Below, in pieces: positions 1-11,046 of a DNA stretch of 64,000 nucleotides. How positions within the stretch are numbered: position 1 is the first letter of the stretch; each line of letters opens with the position of its first letter. This DNA comes from Brachyhypopomus gauderio (lineage: Eukaryota > Chordata > Actinopteri > Gymnotiformes > Hypopomidae): contig NC_135221.1 in NCBI RefSeq assembly GCF_052324685.1, forward strand, positions 8,094,875 to 8,158,874, read 5' to 3'. The notes beneath the pieces were generated by a model. It had not been told where the DNA came from, did not search any database, and saw only the letters and a program-made list of their open reading frames with translations. The position numbers and the translations under genes are program-made.

Positions 1-55
1 TGCGAATATGGAAATTAAACGGGAATGGAATTAAAATACCATTTGCAGTTTGGAA

Positions 56-1606
56 ATGAGAAGCAATCTCTTGCAGATTTTGGGATCAGTAAACGGTACG
101 CTGAACAAGGTGGAGGTGGCCTTCACCGTGGCCGACTGCGCGGTGCTGCTCGTGACCTTCTTCGCCGGCATCACGGCGAACGTGTTCGTCGCGTGCGCCG
201 TGTACCGCCAGAAGTCCCTCCAGACGTCCAACAACGCGCTGCTCGTCAACCTCGCCGTTACCGACTTGCTGCGATGCGCCACCGACTGTCCGCTGCTCTT
301 TCTCATCGTGTTAAGTGGTCGGAAGGGTGGAGACCTCGGGAGGTTCGTCTGCGACGCAGAAGTTCTGCTGTTCTCCCTCAGCTGCCTGGTCCAGTTGTTC
401 ACTCTGGCGAGCATCAGCGCCGAGCGGTACCAAGCCATCGCGTATCCGTTTAAAAGCGCTCAACGGCGCAAACGGGTGATGGCACTGATCCCCATGACCT
501 GGGCAGTGCCCATCGTAATATCAGTGCTCTGTGTGGTGTTTGCCAGAGACTCGCCCGTGTATGTTCGGTGCCGAGCTATGAACCTGAACACATTAACGTA
601 CGACTATTTCGGGCGGTACATCTTATTTCCTGTCTGGTTCACCTGCTTGGCCATTATTATCGGATTTTACGCCCAGATATTCATTTTAGTGAAGACCCAC
701 AGCAGGAAAGTGTTTGACAGAGGTGTCGTACCTAGTTCACAAGTGGACCAGAACATGAAAAGTGTGAAAACAACGGAAGCAAAGAACACCGTTGCGACTA
801 AACTAGTAATTACACCAGTGATCGATAATGTGTATTTAATATCAAATGTAAACGAGTCAGCGGGTGAAACGTTACCTAAAGAAGATCAAAACCCATTCAC
901 TGGTCCAACACACACCGACACTCATACGGACACCTTGGACTTCAGTAAGACAGAAGATGCGCTTGATCGACCCAACCAACAGGTGACCGGCGTCTCCGAA
1001 CCGCACAACAGCGAACCGAAACTTGTAGACCCGCAACTGGCTGAGGATCCCAGTCCTCCAGAAGAGAGTCCCGTGGATGTGGAGAGCACAGATCAGGCCA
1101 CATCAGTACGAAACAAGGACGATTCCGCCGCCGTGCCTCCGGAAAACGTGAACCAAGACGGGGAGGTGATGGGAGCGGTCTGCATGATTCCGTCTTTCGT
1201 TAATAAGGAGCGAGGGAACAAGAAGAAGGAGAGTAAACTGGCCAAGCGCTCCGGGTACATCATCCTCACTTTTGTCATTTTCTGGATGCCGCTCATTGGG
1301 ACTGTCATTTTCAACATCTTTCTTAACAGGGATCGGAATCCTTCAGTAAGTTAAAAAGTGGCATAAACGGTAGATGCGTTATTATAAAATTCGAGATTTT
1401 ACCTGAATATCACCTCGAAAACTGACGTTTGTTCCCACTTAATCTTTTAGGTGGAGATCTTTGAAGAGGTCCAAGTTCTCGCTGTCTCGATCGCCTGCAT
1501 GACCTCTCTTACCAATCCAATTATTTACGCAGCGGTGAACCCACAATTTCGCACAGAATTTTTCTACCTAAAAATGAGATGCAAAGCATTTTGTACAAAA
1601 CACTAA
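56..1606 (+). CDS. Class A (rhodopsin-like) orphan GPCR, two coding exons
   Basis: The exons are 56-1345 and 1451-1606. The intron is GT-AG in phase 0, and the product is 481 residues. The start is the ATG at 56, because an in-frame stop lies at 32-34 and the nearer upstream codon at 50 is TTG. Seven-TM hallmarks are visible: N42 in TM1, D70 in the LAVTD motif of TM2, C99 before TM3, ERY (123-125) in place of DRY, W149 in TM4, P192 in TM5, FWMP in TM6 and NPIIY in TM7. TM7 and the short basic tail are on exon 2. An NGT glycosylation site lies at residues 13-15. Intracellular loop 3 is very long (about residues 214-400), acidic and rich in Pro, Ser and Thr. Counting from C99, position 3.32 is Phe, not the Asp of amine receptors, so an amine ligand is unlikely. 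I recognise the superfamily but not the receptor. It converges on the minus-strand exchanger gene. Confidence 0.85.
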
Positions 1607-2242
1607 CGATTAATCTAAAATGCAAAAAAAAACACTTTTTTTCTGCATGAATATTCACAGCTTGTCAGTTATTTCCAACCTCTATTTACCAACATCATGA
1701 TCAAACGTCCAATCAGTACTGCAGAATAAATGTACTGGATAAAATATCTATAGTATTTTAAAGCTTATCTTTAAATACGTTTGTACATTTCACTTGCCTA
1801 AATAAAATAATTTCATGTAGACTAAATGAATCTGTTGAGGCTGTGCGTTCGTTATCTTCAATACTATAAATATCTGGAAATTGTATACTATTGTGTATTA
1901 TTTTACAATACAGACGAGGGATGTTTTGAGAAGCAGATGTCTCACCTGACAGAGATACCACAGCCCCGAGAGTGGGGCCAGGTCATAGCTGTTACATGAC
2001 ACTGCTTTGTAAAATACTCCCAATGACATATTTAACACATTTAATTAAAACATTTACTGAAATCCAGTAGTATATAGGTTTTATTAATTGGGGAAAGTTT
2101 AAGTTGCTCAGTTATTAATCCATATGACAGACAGCTAACATGGTCTGGTTTTCCAAAGTGATGGCACTCTACACCCAGCTGGAAGACTATTTAAACTAAT
2201 GTACACTGTTTTTGGCTGAATGTGATCTGAATGTGTCTGTAC
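1607..2242. other. AT-rich convergent intergenic DNA
   Basis: This is the 3' side of both the GPCR (+) and the exchanger (-). I see no coding signal beyond the AATAAA at 1801; the short open frames carry no recognisable motif. Confidence 0.5.
1801..1806 (+). terminator. Candidate polyadenylation signal of the GPCR gene
   Basis: An AATAAA lies about 195 bp after the GPCR stop codon, in AT-rich DNA. It is the first canonical hexamer downstream, so it is a plausible 3' end. Transcript data would be needed to confirm it. Confidence 0.4.
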
Positions 2243-2397
2243 CAGAGCCGGAGTGGCTAATCGGGAGATTCGGGAGGATTCCCGATGGGCCGGCTCATGT
2301 CAATCTTCAGTTTGGGCTGATTGGGAGGAAAAAATCATTTTGGGCCGGATTTGGGCATAAAACTCCCGGGCTGAAAAAGGGGCCCACTCCGGCCCTG
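2243..2397. mobile_element. 155-bp non-autonomous hAT-like element (MITE)
   Basis: The terminal inverted repeats read CAGAGCCGGAGTGG at the left and CCACTCCGGCCCTG at the right. They are flanked by a perfect 8-bp target duplication, GTCTGTAC, at 2235-2242 and 2398-2405. CAG...CTG ends and an 8-bp duplication are typical of hAT elements. No transposase fits inside. A 103-codon open frame crossing it is a by-product of its composition. It lies just beyond the likely 3' end of the exchanger gene. Confidence 0.85.
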
Positions 2398-2468
2398 GTC
2401 TGTACAGCCTTATATTACGCAATACATAAAGTGCACTTCCTTTTGAGTCATACAAAAAACTTTCAACT

Positions 2469-2474
2469 TTTATT
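2469..2474 (-). terminator. Candidate polyadenylation signal of the cax1-type gene
   Basis: Read on the minus strand, this is AATAAA, about 240 bp past the stop codon of the exchanger. It is the nearest canonical hexamer. The 3' end has not been verified. Confidence 0.4.
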
Positions 2475-2715
2475 TCAATATAGTGAAATAAAGCTTAATT
2501 TTCTCTACTCCTCCAAATTTTAAACCTTAATACAACCTCTAACAGCATTTCGGAGAACACTGAGAATTGCAGTACCAATATGTAACTTTCTTTTTGTTGA
2601 AAATGTTGTGTAGTGACAGAATGTAAAATGTGAGTTCTGGTCATAATAATGCAGTAGTTACTTTGAGTGCTAGTTTAAAAAGTGTGAGATTAAGAGCAGG
2701 TTAGTCTCTCTCTCC

Positions 2716-4880
2716 TCAACAACCAGCAGGAGATGGAGCAAAGAAATAGAGTGCTAGGAGGATGAGATATACCACCACAAGAGCAGTACCTGAGAGACAG
2801 AGAGAGGGAGAGAGGGGAAGGGAGAAAAAGGGGGAGAGAGGGGTGAGAAAGAAAGAGGGAGAGAGAGGAGAAACAGTTAGAGTATAGGTGTTGAATTATT
2901 GAAGACAAGGGAACACAGAAGACACAGTACTGTGATACTGAAGATATAATAAATGGCCGTAAAACATATAACATTTTAACATCAAGAACAACAACCTGAT
3001 GGATTTGACACAGTAAATATGATTGAGTAGATTTTAGGGAGATTGTGTACACAAGATAGGAATACAAATCAATCGCTAAGTGCATACTACTGGTATATAC
3101 TACTGATCAACTCTATGGACCACCTCCACCATCATTATCGAGAAGACCAATGCTGAGACTACAGTATATCCTGAGTTTTCTACCATTCACCTTGAAAATA
3201 ATCAGACTTTCCATCCATGAAGATGTAGTTGACAACGATGACACTGAAGATACTGGCCCACAGGTGCAGGTCGCTGAAGATGAGTACAAAACCCACATCC
3301 TGCCCGAGACAGGAAACACTTTATAATCACATGGTCAGGTTGACCAAAAACCAGAAACTTAAGAGTTCCTCAAACTGGGAATCCCCAAATGTCCAGAGTG
3401 TGCTGAAATTCTTCTTTCTTTAAAAGAGTTTGGCATGTGTTTAATGTTTGTGTTTAAATTTGCATCAAAAGTTACATGTGCCACTATTGATATACATTAA
3501 ATTATAAATTAGAATATCATCAAAAATATATTTCAGTAATTCAATATAAAAAGTGAAACGCATATATAGATTCATGACAGAGTGATCTATTTCAAGTATT
3601 TCTGTTAATGTTGATGATTATGACTTACAGCCAATAAGACCCAAGATAATAATAATAAGATAATGACCCAAAATCATTATCTCAGAAAATTAGAATATTA
3701 TATAAGACCAACTGAAAAAATAATTTTGAATGCAGAAGTGTTGGCCTACTGAAAAGTAAGTACAGTAAATGCCCTCAGTACTTGGTTTGGGCTCCTTTTG
3801 CATGTATTACATCATTGTGTTGTAGCATGGAGGAGATCAGCCTGTGGCACTGCTGAGGTGTTATGGAAGCCCAGGTTGTTGATCAGGCGAGTTTGCTGGC
3901 CAATTATTAAACCAGGTGTACTTTTGGCAGTGTGGACATGTGCCAAGTCCTCCAAACAGCTTCTCGGCAGAGGGAAGCATGAAGTGCTCTAAAACTTCCT
4001 GGTAGACGGCTGCGCTGACTTTGGTCTTGATATAACACAGTGGACCTACAACAGATGACGTGGCTCCCCAAACCATCACTGACTGTGGAAACTTCACACT
4101 AGACCTCCAGCAGCTTGGATTGTGTGTCTCTCCACTCTTCCTACAGACTCTGGGATCTTGACTTACAAATGAAATGCAAAATTTACATTCATTTGAAAAC
4201 AACACATTGGTCAAGTTCTTTTTCTCCTGGGCCCAAGTGAGACACTTCTGGTGTTGTGTCTTGGTCATGCATGGCTTGACACCAGGAATGTGACAGGTGT
4301 AAATGATGTCCTGGATATGTCTGTGTGTGGTGGCTCTTAAAGCACTGACTCCAGCAGCAGTCCACTCCTTGTTCATCTCCCCCAAATGTTTGAAAGGCCT
4401 TTCAAGGCTACGGTTATCTCAGTTGCTTGTGCACCTTTTTCTACCACAATTTTTGCTTTTTTTGTGGAGTGTGTCAAAGACTGCTGAGATAATGACTTTT
4501 GGGTTTTCATTGGCTGTAAGCCATAATCATCAACATTAACAGAAACAAACATTTGAAATAGATCACCCTGTCATGAATCTAAATAATATATGCATTTCAC
4601 TTTTTGTATTGAATTACTGAAATAAATTAACTTTTTGATGGTATTCCAATTTATTGAGATGCACCTGTACATATCCACTGTGTGAATAAAGTGATTGTCT
4701 AAAGAAATAATTCAAGCAATTAACCATTGTGAATGAACATGGTGACAGTAAAGCAGCATGAGTCAGTGTTATTTCTCAGAAGTGACTCACATAGATGGCG
4801 TTGAACAGGATCAGTATGGGGATCTGAATCATGCACACCTGAATCGCAATGCAACTCCCCACCTCCAGACTGCAAAATAC

Positions 4881-4941
<61 letters not shown>

Positions 4942-5868
4942 ACCAATCACAGCTTCTCTACCCTTCACACTGGTGTCCAGCTAGACTTATATGGACACTG
5001 TAGGTGTTAGTTCAACAGTGGAGACTGAGGAGGATTGTGAGGAGGATTCTGGTCAGTAGAGAAGACCACGAAGGCCTTGTGTCACACCTAATCTAGACAC
5101 ATATAAACAAAAGCAGAAGTAATTATGTGGAAGTTCTGTATTAGCAGTAGGGAAACCAAGAAACCACAGACGCTATGCGCTTGGTCTCTGTGTTGGTGCA
5201 AGTCACTCACCTTAAACTGATATTATTCTGAAGAGCAAACTGGATTCCATTGACAATCTCAGGTATTTCAGGAACCATAGCCAAAACGGTTACACCAATA
5301 AAGTACTGATAAGACACATACAAAACATACGCATGTGTTTTTAGCTTTCCAAACTAAAACGTGTGGAAATTCTACCTTATTTACATATTAATTATTTGTA
5401 ACTAATACTGTTAGACTAGTACACCAAAAATTTGCGCACACTTCTAAAATGTATTATCTATGAGTGCCTATTTTTGACCTCAGCAGCACGACTCCCCAGC
5501 GTCTAGCAGGAGTCTGCCAACACAGAGGGATCCACTTTGCTTGGTACCACTTTTCCATACTACACATAATGACATAAGAATATACTGGAACATATGGGTG
5601 ATGGAGAAATTCTAAAAACATATTTGCATTGAGCTTGCAAAAATACACAGCGAACATTTGCCAGAAGCAAACTCATTGTGGACCACATTCTGAGACAGTG
5701 TGGACCTGTGTGTGTGACACACCTGAGAGATGCCTGGGTGAGTTAGTATGGGCTGGATGTGCTCGGTGATGACATCAGCGCAGGCAGACATCAGCGCCGT
5801 GGCAATGATCAGAATAAGGAGAGCTCTCCATCGAGACCAGTGCACCACAGGACCCAGATGGTGCACTG

Positions 5869-5960
<92 letters not shown>

Positions 5961-6693
5961 GTCAGAAGCTTTTGTTTTCTACGTGATGCTGAGACACAAT
6001 AATCAATAACCAGAATGGACCAAAATAATAAATTTTTTTTAAATCACCGTGTTCATCACCAACATGGACGTCATAAATGTGTGAGTGAGTCTTCAGCGTG
6101 AAGAGAAGCCCGATGATGTAGGACAGAGGGAGGAGCACAGAGATGGTGTACACCAGGGGCCTGTGAAACGCACAGGGAGCGCACAGGGAGTGGAGACAAC
6201 ATTTCATCTCAGCACGGCTTCGGGAGAACGAGAAAGACAGTAGGTGTACTGAGCTTGAAAGGACGACAGTAGCTTACCCTATATGACTATGAAAGAGGCT
6301 GTAATTGTTTTCACTCTAAAGAAACAGCAAATATGGTCTGAACATTACTGCAGCACACACACTAACAGCATGTCTGTGTCACGTTTTGATGGTGTCTTAT
6401 ACGTTGACTTAGTGAAACTGCATGTCTGATGTTGGCATGTCTTACTATATCGTAGTGGCAGTTTCTGCATGTGAATGTCCCGCTGCTGCCACTGCTCTCA
6501 GAGGAGTTGGAGCAGTCTTGACACACGAGATTCCCATAAGCTTTAGAGAACAGGGTGGGGGCAAACACGCCTGTCAAAAGCAAACAGGTCGGTCAGAGTG
6601 CCGTCAACTAGACAAGTGCAGTAAGCACTGAACGCTTGGTGTGCTCTGAAAAAGTGTGGTGAGAGAGAAAGAAGGTGTAAACGGCAGAGAAAG

Positions 6694-6749
<56 letters not shown>

Positions 6750-8474
6750 GAGTGGATGAGCTAACCTCCAATGGATATGAAAAGCAGCGAGCAGCTAACT
6801 CCTGCAGAGCGGCTGTTAAATCTTTGCTCCCTGTGTTTCAGCCCACCAATGACCATACAGATCCCCTGGGGGGAGGGGCAAAGAGGCGGGGCATGGTGCA
6901 CAGAGAGTGTTTTGAACTGAATGGAAATATGTAATAGGCTCTATGTATATAGGTGATGAAAAGTCGTGGGCAGGCTGTGTTTTTACGATGCCACTGGTGT
7001 GATGTGTGGTTGCCAGATCGCTCACTGGAATGAAGAGGATGCAGCCGAGCAGCGTGCCTGTCAGTGCCGCCTTCACGATCTCCTCGAGGCACTTGTTGCC
7101 CAGGCGATGACCCCGTAGCAGAGCTGTGATGTAAAAGGTGAGCTCGGTGATAGAGCCGAACGTTGCGTTGACCACCGCTCCGACCGCAAAGTTACTTTGG
7201 GCTGATATGCTGCAAATGCACAAAGGCAGATTAATTTCAGCTACAATGTGTAGAACAGAATTAAAGGATATAATGGTAATGATGTGTGCTAAGTGCACAA
7301 TTTACAGAAAAATAACACTCCTAGTAAATTGCTGAGAATAATACAGACCACAATGGATGTGAGCACAATACGCATGTGTGAGTGTGTGTGTTTTAGGAGA
7401 AGTGTTTCCTTACCTGGCAATGCCCATTCCAATATAGTAGGATAATGGAATGATCGAACTGATGGCTGTGGCAAACTTAACCTCGGAGCTGATTAATTGG
7501 TCGTCCTGGTCCACATAGCCAATTATCAATGAGACAATGACCAATGGGAGCAGATCTACAAGACAGCCATTTTCTAAGGAAAACAACACACAAACTGAAA
7601 GGCATATGCTAGACTACCACTGAAGCTAATCTGGAAAACCCCTGAGCACATAAAACAAAATACTCAAATGGAGTTATCCTCCTCTGTGAGTGACCCGCTC
7701 ACTGGTCCTGATGGGCCTCTGTTTGGATACTGACAGCAAAGACGTTGATCCCATCCACAGTGTATTTGTAGTAGTAGATATTCACGGCATGATAGCAGCA
7801 GAGGATGGCTCGGTCTTCCCTGTCCTGAGGTTCAAAACATTAGCATGGAGGACTCGCAAACATACCACATCAAGCACAAACCTTTCTGCTTGTTAAAAGT
7901 TTGGATTTGGGATTTTTCAGTATTAAGTGTGAAAGTAAGTGAATCATAGCACCAGCACTGTTGCTAATGGTGAGAAGGGAACCAGCTAGCTGTTTTCAGC
8001 TAATGCACATGAGGCTGATCCTGTATGATGGCTGCCTAAAGCTTCCTAACTAACATGGGGTTAGAAATGTACATATGATGTATAGAAATGTATAATTTAA
8101 ATGTAAGTTTAGGTGCTTTATGTTATGCCATTGGAGTCCGAAATGCCGTGAGGCGCAGGACTTAGTCGCGTCTCACCCCGCCAGAGCTGGAGCTGATGTG
8201 AACCTGTTCAGGGGCCATAAGCAGGATGGTGCCCAGGGTCCTGAAGCTCAACTTGGCCACGGGGATGGTGAAGACCAGGAGCCAAGAGACCAGGCACAGC
8301 AGACAGTGAGCTGCGACCAGAGGAGGATAACCCAACAGCAGCCACACACACACACTCGCCTGACCCTGCGAGAGAACCACACACAGGCTCATGCAGCCAG
8401 ACTGCATGGAAGACTGGACTAAGGTCTAATATTAGCTAAAAGGTGTTAGCCACATGTAAACCCCAACCTGCCTC

Positions 8475-8519
<45 letters not shown>

Positions 8520-11046
8520 CAGTTGACAGTTGGAACCTTACCCAGGAACGCTGTTGTGGAGGGTTGCTGGGCTCCTCCACAGTGTCCCCTACAGTGGTGG
8601 GCAGCAGGAGGGGGGAGGCGGCCCTCCGCTCGCCCCCCTCGCCCCGCTGAGGGTCACTGTGCAGAGTCACGCTGAAACTGGATAATGAGCCAGTCACCTG
8701 AGACGAGCGGAGGCACAAGGTCTCACACAGACAGCAGCTGCAGGAGTCATGTGCACCACACTAGCCATGAGGACATTGATCAGCTGCTACTGCTAAACCG
8801 CAAAATGTCTGATTTTTATAGATTAATCACAGAGCAGCCCATAACACATTAATTATGCATAACATTAAACGTTTGCTGTTATAACCAATTCAATTAAATG
8901 CTCCTTAATTGCTTCTCTACCCATCTGATGCTCCTGTAGCTGAACTGTTTTGAGGGAATTACAAACGCACTACTGCCAGTGGACAATATTGGACTACAGA
9001 CGGAACAGTAAATTATTGTGTGTTATTAAGTGTTGAACCACAACCTTCTGTATTGCTTTTCCAAATGGCCACAGAAAATAACCAGCCAATCTCAAGCACA
9101 GTTTTCCTAAAAAAGAATAAGGAAGATAAAAAATTTTTAAAAAGTAGAAAAAAAGTAAGTTTTAAGGGAGATGATGACATTAGTAGAAGCATTGCTTACC
9201 ATGAGGGATTCCTATAATGGTCATGAACATCAACATGCTAGTGAGAAGGTACAGCAGGGTAATCCACCACCCGAATAATACCACATAGAGAACATTACCA
9301 CAGGTAAGTAAAGAGCCTGCTAAAAGGGAGAGAAAGGGAGAGAAAGAGAGATGATTACAAAGATGGAAAACCACATCACTCGTCTCAATATTTCAAGTTT
9401 GTGTTTTATCTGACATTTGTGTTTTATCTTAAATTGGTCTAGTCATGTTTTATGACTCTGACCTGCGCTTGGTTTAATGACATTCAACTCTGAGTAGAGC
9501 TCCTTTACTATCTCTGATCTGTCTTCAAACGGCCGCTCAGTCACATGGCTCTTCCACTTTCTGAATCCAAACTTAACGTGGAAAAGCACACAAGTGAGAC
9601 AGGAACAGTAAACCATCACAGAAACTCACTCTCACTGTTACCAAATGCAATTACATACCTTATAATTATTGGCGAGTTTTTGTGCCTCCACCTCATTCTC
9701 AGCGCTTAAGGTGGTTTTAAATGGGATATCTTCCCAGAGTTCATCAGCAGTGTGTGCTGCATACATGTCGAAGAAGAAAACAAAAAGCACATTCGTACTG
9801 AAACTACTGACTTACATAAAAAACAGAACTAAATGCAACTAGGTTTCAGTAGACCAGCTGGTTGATGTTTTTCTTATGAGCAGGTCTCCTGATTTATATG
9901 TTCTGATTCTTTGCTTCTTAACGTACATGAGCCTTTCTTTAGTAATCTAAAATGTGGATTGAGCTTTAGGTGTGTTCTGTGCGGGTGCATTAACACCCCT
10001 CACCCGTGCACGTGCGCTTGCGTGTGTAAGGGCCACATTTCTGGGAACTGAAGGGCAAACGCTGGTGATCCCCACATGTCTGCTCAGAGCAGGAGACTGG
10101 AAGATGACTGCTAACACCAACATGACCTCCGACACCACCGTTGTCCCACAAAGGCTCTGAGGCCAGACACAGAGACAAGGGAACAGCAACTGATAATAAT
10201 AGCCAAAACCTTTGCAGATTATGCATGTGTAACATGCCACATTTTATTAACTCAAAATACAAGACAGTGTTTTTATTGGCCTCACACAGGTGTGTAATAT
10301 CTTTGTTTTGGTTTTTGTTACTCCACTGAGTGCTGCAGCTGTGTGCTATGCAGATGAACAGAAGGCAACTTGTACAGCTCTGTGTGTGTGTGTGCGCGTG
10401 CGCCACGATTCCCTCGTGCTGCGGGACCCTATTGGCTGGTTGAGTAGATCACTTGTAACACGCCTACACTATCCAGACCACCATAGGTCAAGCCTGGAGG
10501 AGAATGTCCAATTAGTCTAGTGAGGAAGTGATCAGCCTTGTCTAGGCAGGAAACCGTCAGAGGAACTGAAGAGACTTATGATTTCAACACAGAACTGAGT
10601 GCAATAAAACACTACTGTCTAGACGTCTAAACATAATTTGTGACATTTTTGTCACACACACAAATGTGTGCGCAGTGTGAATGATGTAACTAGCTTATCT
10701 GAAGCTAACTGGTATACACCTGTAAAGTCAGATGTGCAAAACTCGTGCAGAAAGTACCGATCACGCTACCCTTAAAATAGCCGTGCCATTAGCCTATTTT
10801 GATCGTTCTGCAGACGTTAATTACAACGTATTAATTATTATTTTTACTTTTTAAATCATCACTCTACAGCATGTAGAGGCAGGTCCAGTAACATCTTGTT
10901 TCAGGTGCACAGCGCCGTTCTTTGCGTGGATAAACAGGCAGAACGACTAATTCAATGGTTGTCATTCTACAAACTAGTACATTTTTACCTTGATAATCAG
11001 CGTCGGCACTGGCCGCTCTTCTCCGAGTTTCTGCATCTGCAGACAT
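2716..11046 (-). CDS. cax1: CAX-type Ca2+(cation)/H+ exchanger, 19 exons
   Basis: Exons in transcript order: 11046-10989, 9756-9659, 9571-9463, 9316-9200, 9106-9045, 8697-8542, 8365-8177, 7824-7731, 7573-7414, 7209-7026, 6865-6766, 6570-6446, 6315-6278, 6160-6048, 5868-5723, 5305-5211, 4869-4791, 3299-3191, 2789-2716. All phases agree, giving about 701 residues. The family exchanges Ca2+ or other divalent cations for protons across acidic-organelle membranes. The two pore repeats are clear: VVNATFGSITE near residues 360-370 and AMVPEIPEIVNGIQ near 590-605, both with the expected acidic residues. YFLWPFGK, GGLKHREQRFNSRSAG and DLHLW are further conserved blocks. Two CxxC pairs (residues 459-462 and 477-480) lie in a Ser-rich loop. 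Uncertain points are the weak exon 8 donor (GTATCC), the exon 9 acceptor (7573 or 7555, both in frame) and two TAGCAG acceptors. A Tc1 copy sits in intron 17. The name follows zebrafish cax1. Confidence 0.92.
3489..4669 (-). mobile_element. Tc1/mariner element, degenerate, in cax1 intron 17
   Basis: The right end (to TA at 4668-4669) starts, read inward on the minus strand, with CAGGTGCATCTCAATAAATT. A decayed copy of the same long inverted repeat occupies about 3500-3690 and matches 4495-4667 in inverse orientation, so the repeats are near 180-200 bp. The outer left boundary is blurred, and 3489 is approximate. The element lies entirely in the last large intron of the exchanger gene, on the same strand as that gene. 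Confidence 0.85.
3861..4385 (-). pseudogene. Tc1-like transposase remnant
   Basis: A 174-codon open frame shows Tc1 transposase landmarks: VLFSNECKF, SVMVWGA and WPANSPDQ. The first catalytic Asp, normally in FSDE, reads Asn here. The block that should carry the second Asp (QD.APAH) is garbled, probably by a frameshift. The N-terminal DNA-binding part is missing from this frame. It cannot be active. Confidence 0.85.
4882..4938. repeat. (GA)n microsatellite
   Basis: About 28 GA units lie just upstream (in gene direction) of cax1 exon 17. On the minus strand this is a (TC)n tract that feeds the exon 17 acceptor. Confidence 0.95.
5872..5957. repeat. (CA)n microsatellite next to a cax1 splice acceptor
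   Basis: About 43 CA units. Read on the gene strand, it is a (TG)n tract ending in TAGCAG at the acceptor of cax1 exon 15. It forces long artificial Cys-Val and His-Thr open frames that are not genes. Confidence 0.95.
6690..6740. repeat. (GATA)n-(GA)n microsatellite
   Basis: A short GATA run followed by GA repeats, in the cax1 intron between exons 12 and 11. Confidence 0.9.
8479..8518. repeat. (CA)n microsatellite
   Basis: About 20 CA units in the cax1 intron between exons 7 and 6, close to the exon 6 donor. Confidence 0.95.

Noticed and set aside
56..1606. Assigning the GPCR to aminergic receptors because of its long third loop
   Set aside because: Position 3.32 is Phe and the TM6/TM7 signatures differ, so the amine-binding Asp is missing.
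2212..2523. 103-codon plus-strand frame
   Set aside because: It crosses a hAT-like MITE and its flanking duplications; composition artefact.
5612..6002. Open frames made of Cys-Val or His-Thr runs
   Set aside because: Translation of a (CA)n microsatellite; the real coding sequence here is cax1 exon 15 on the minus strand.
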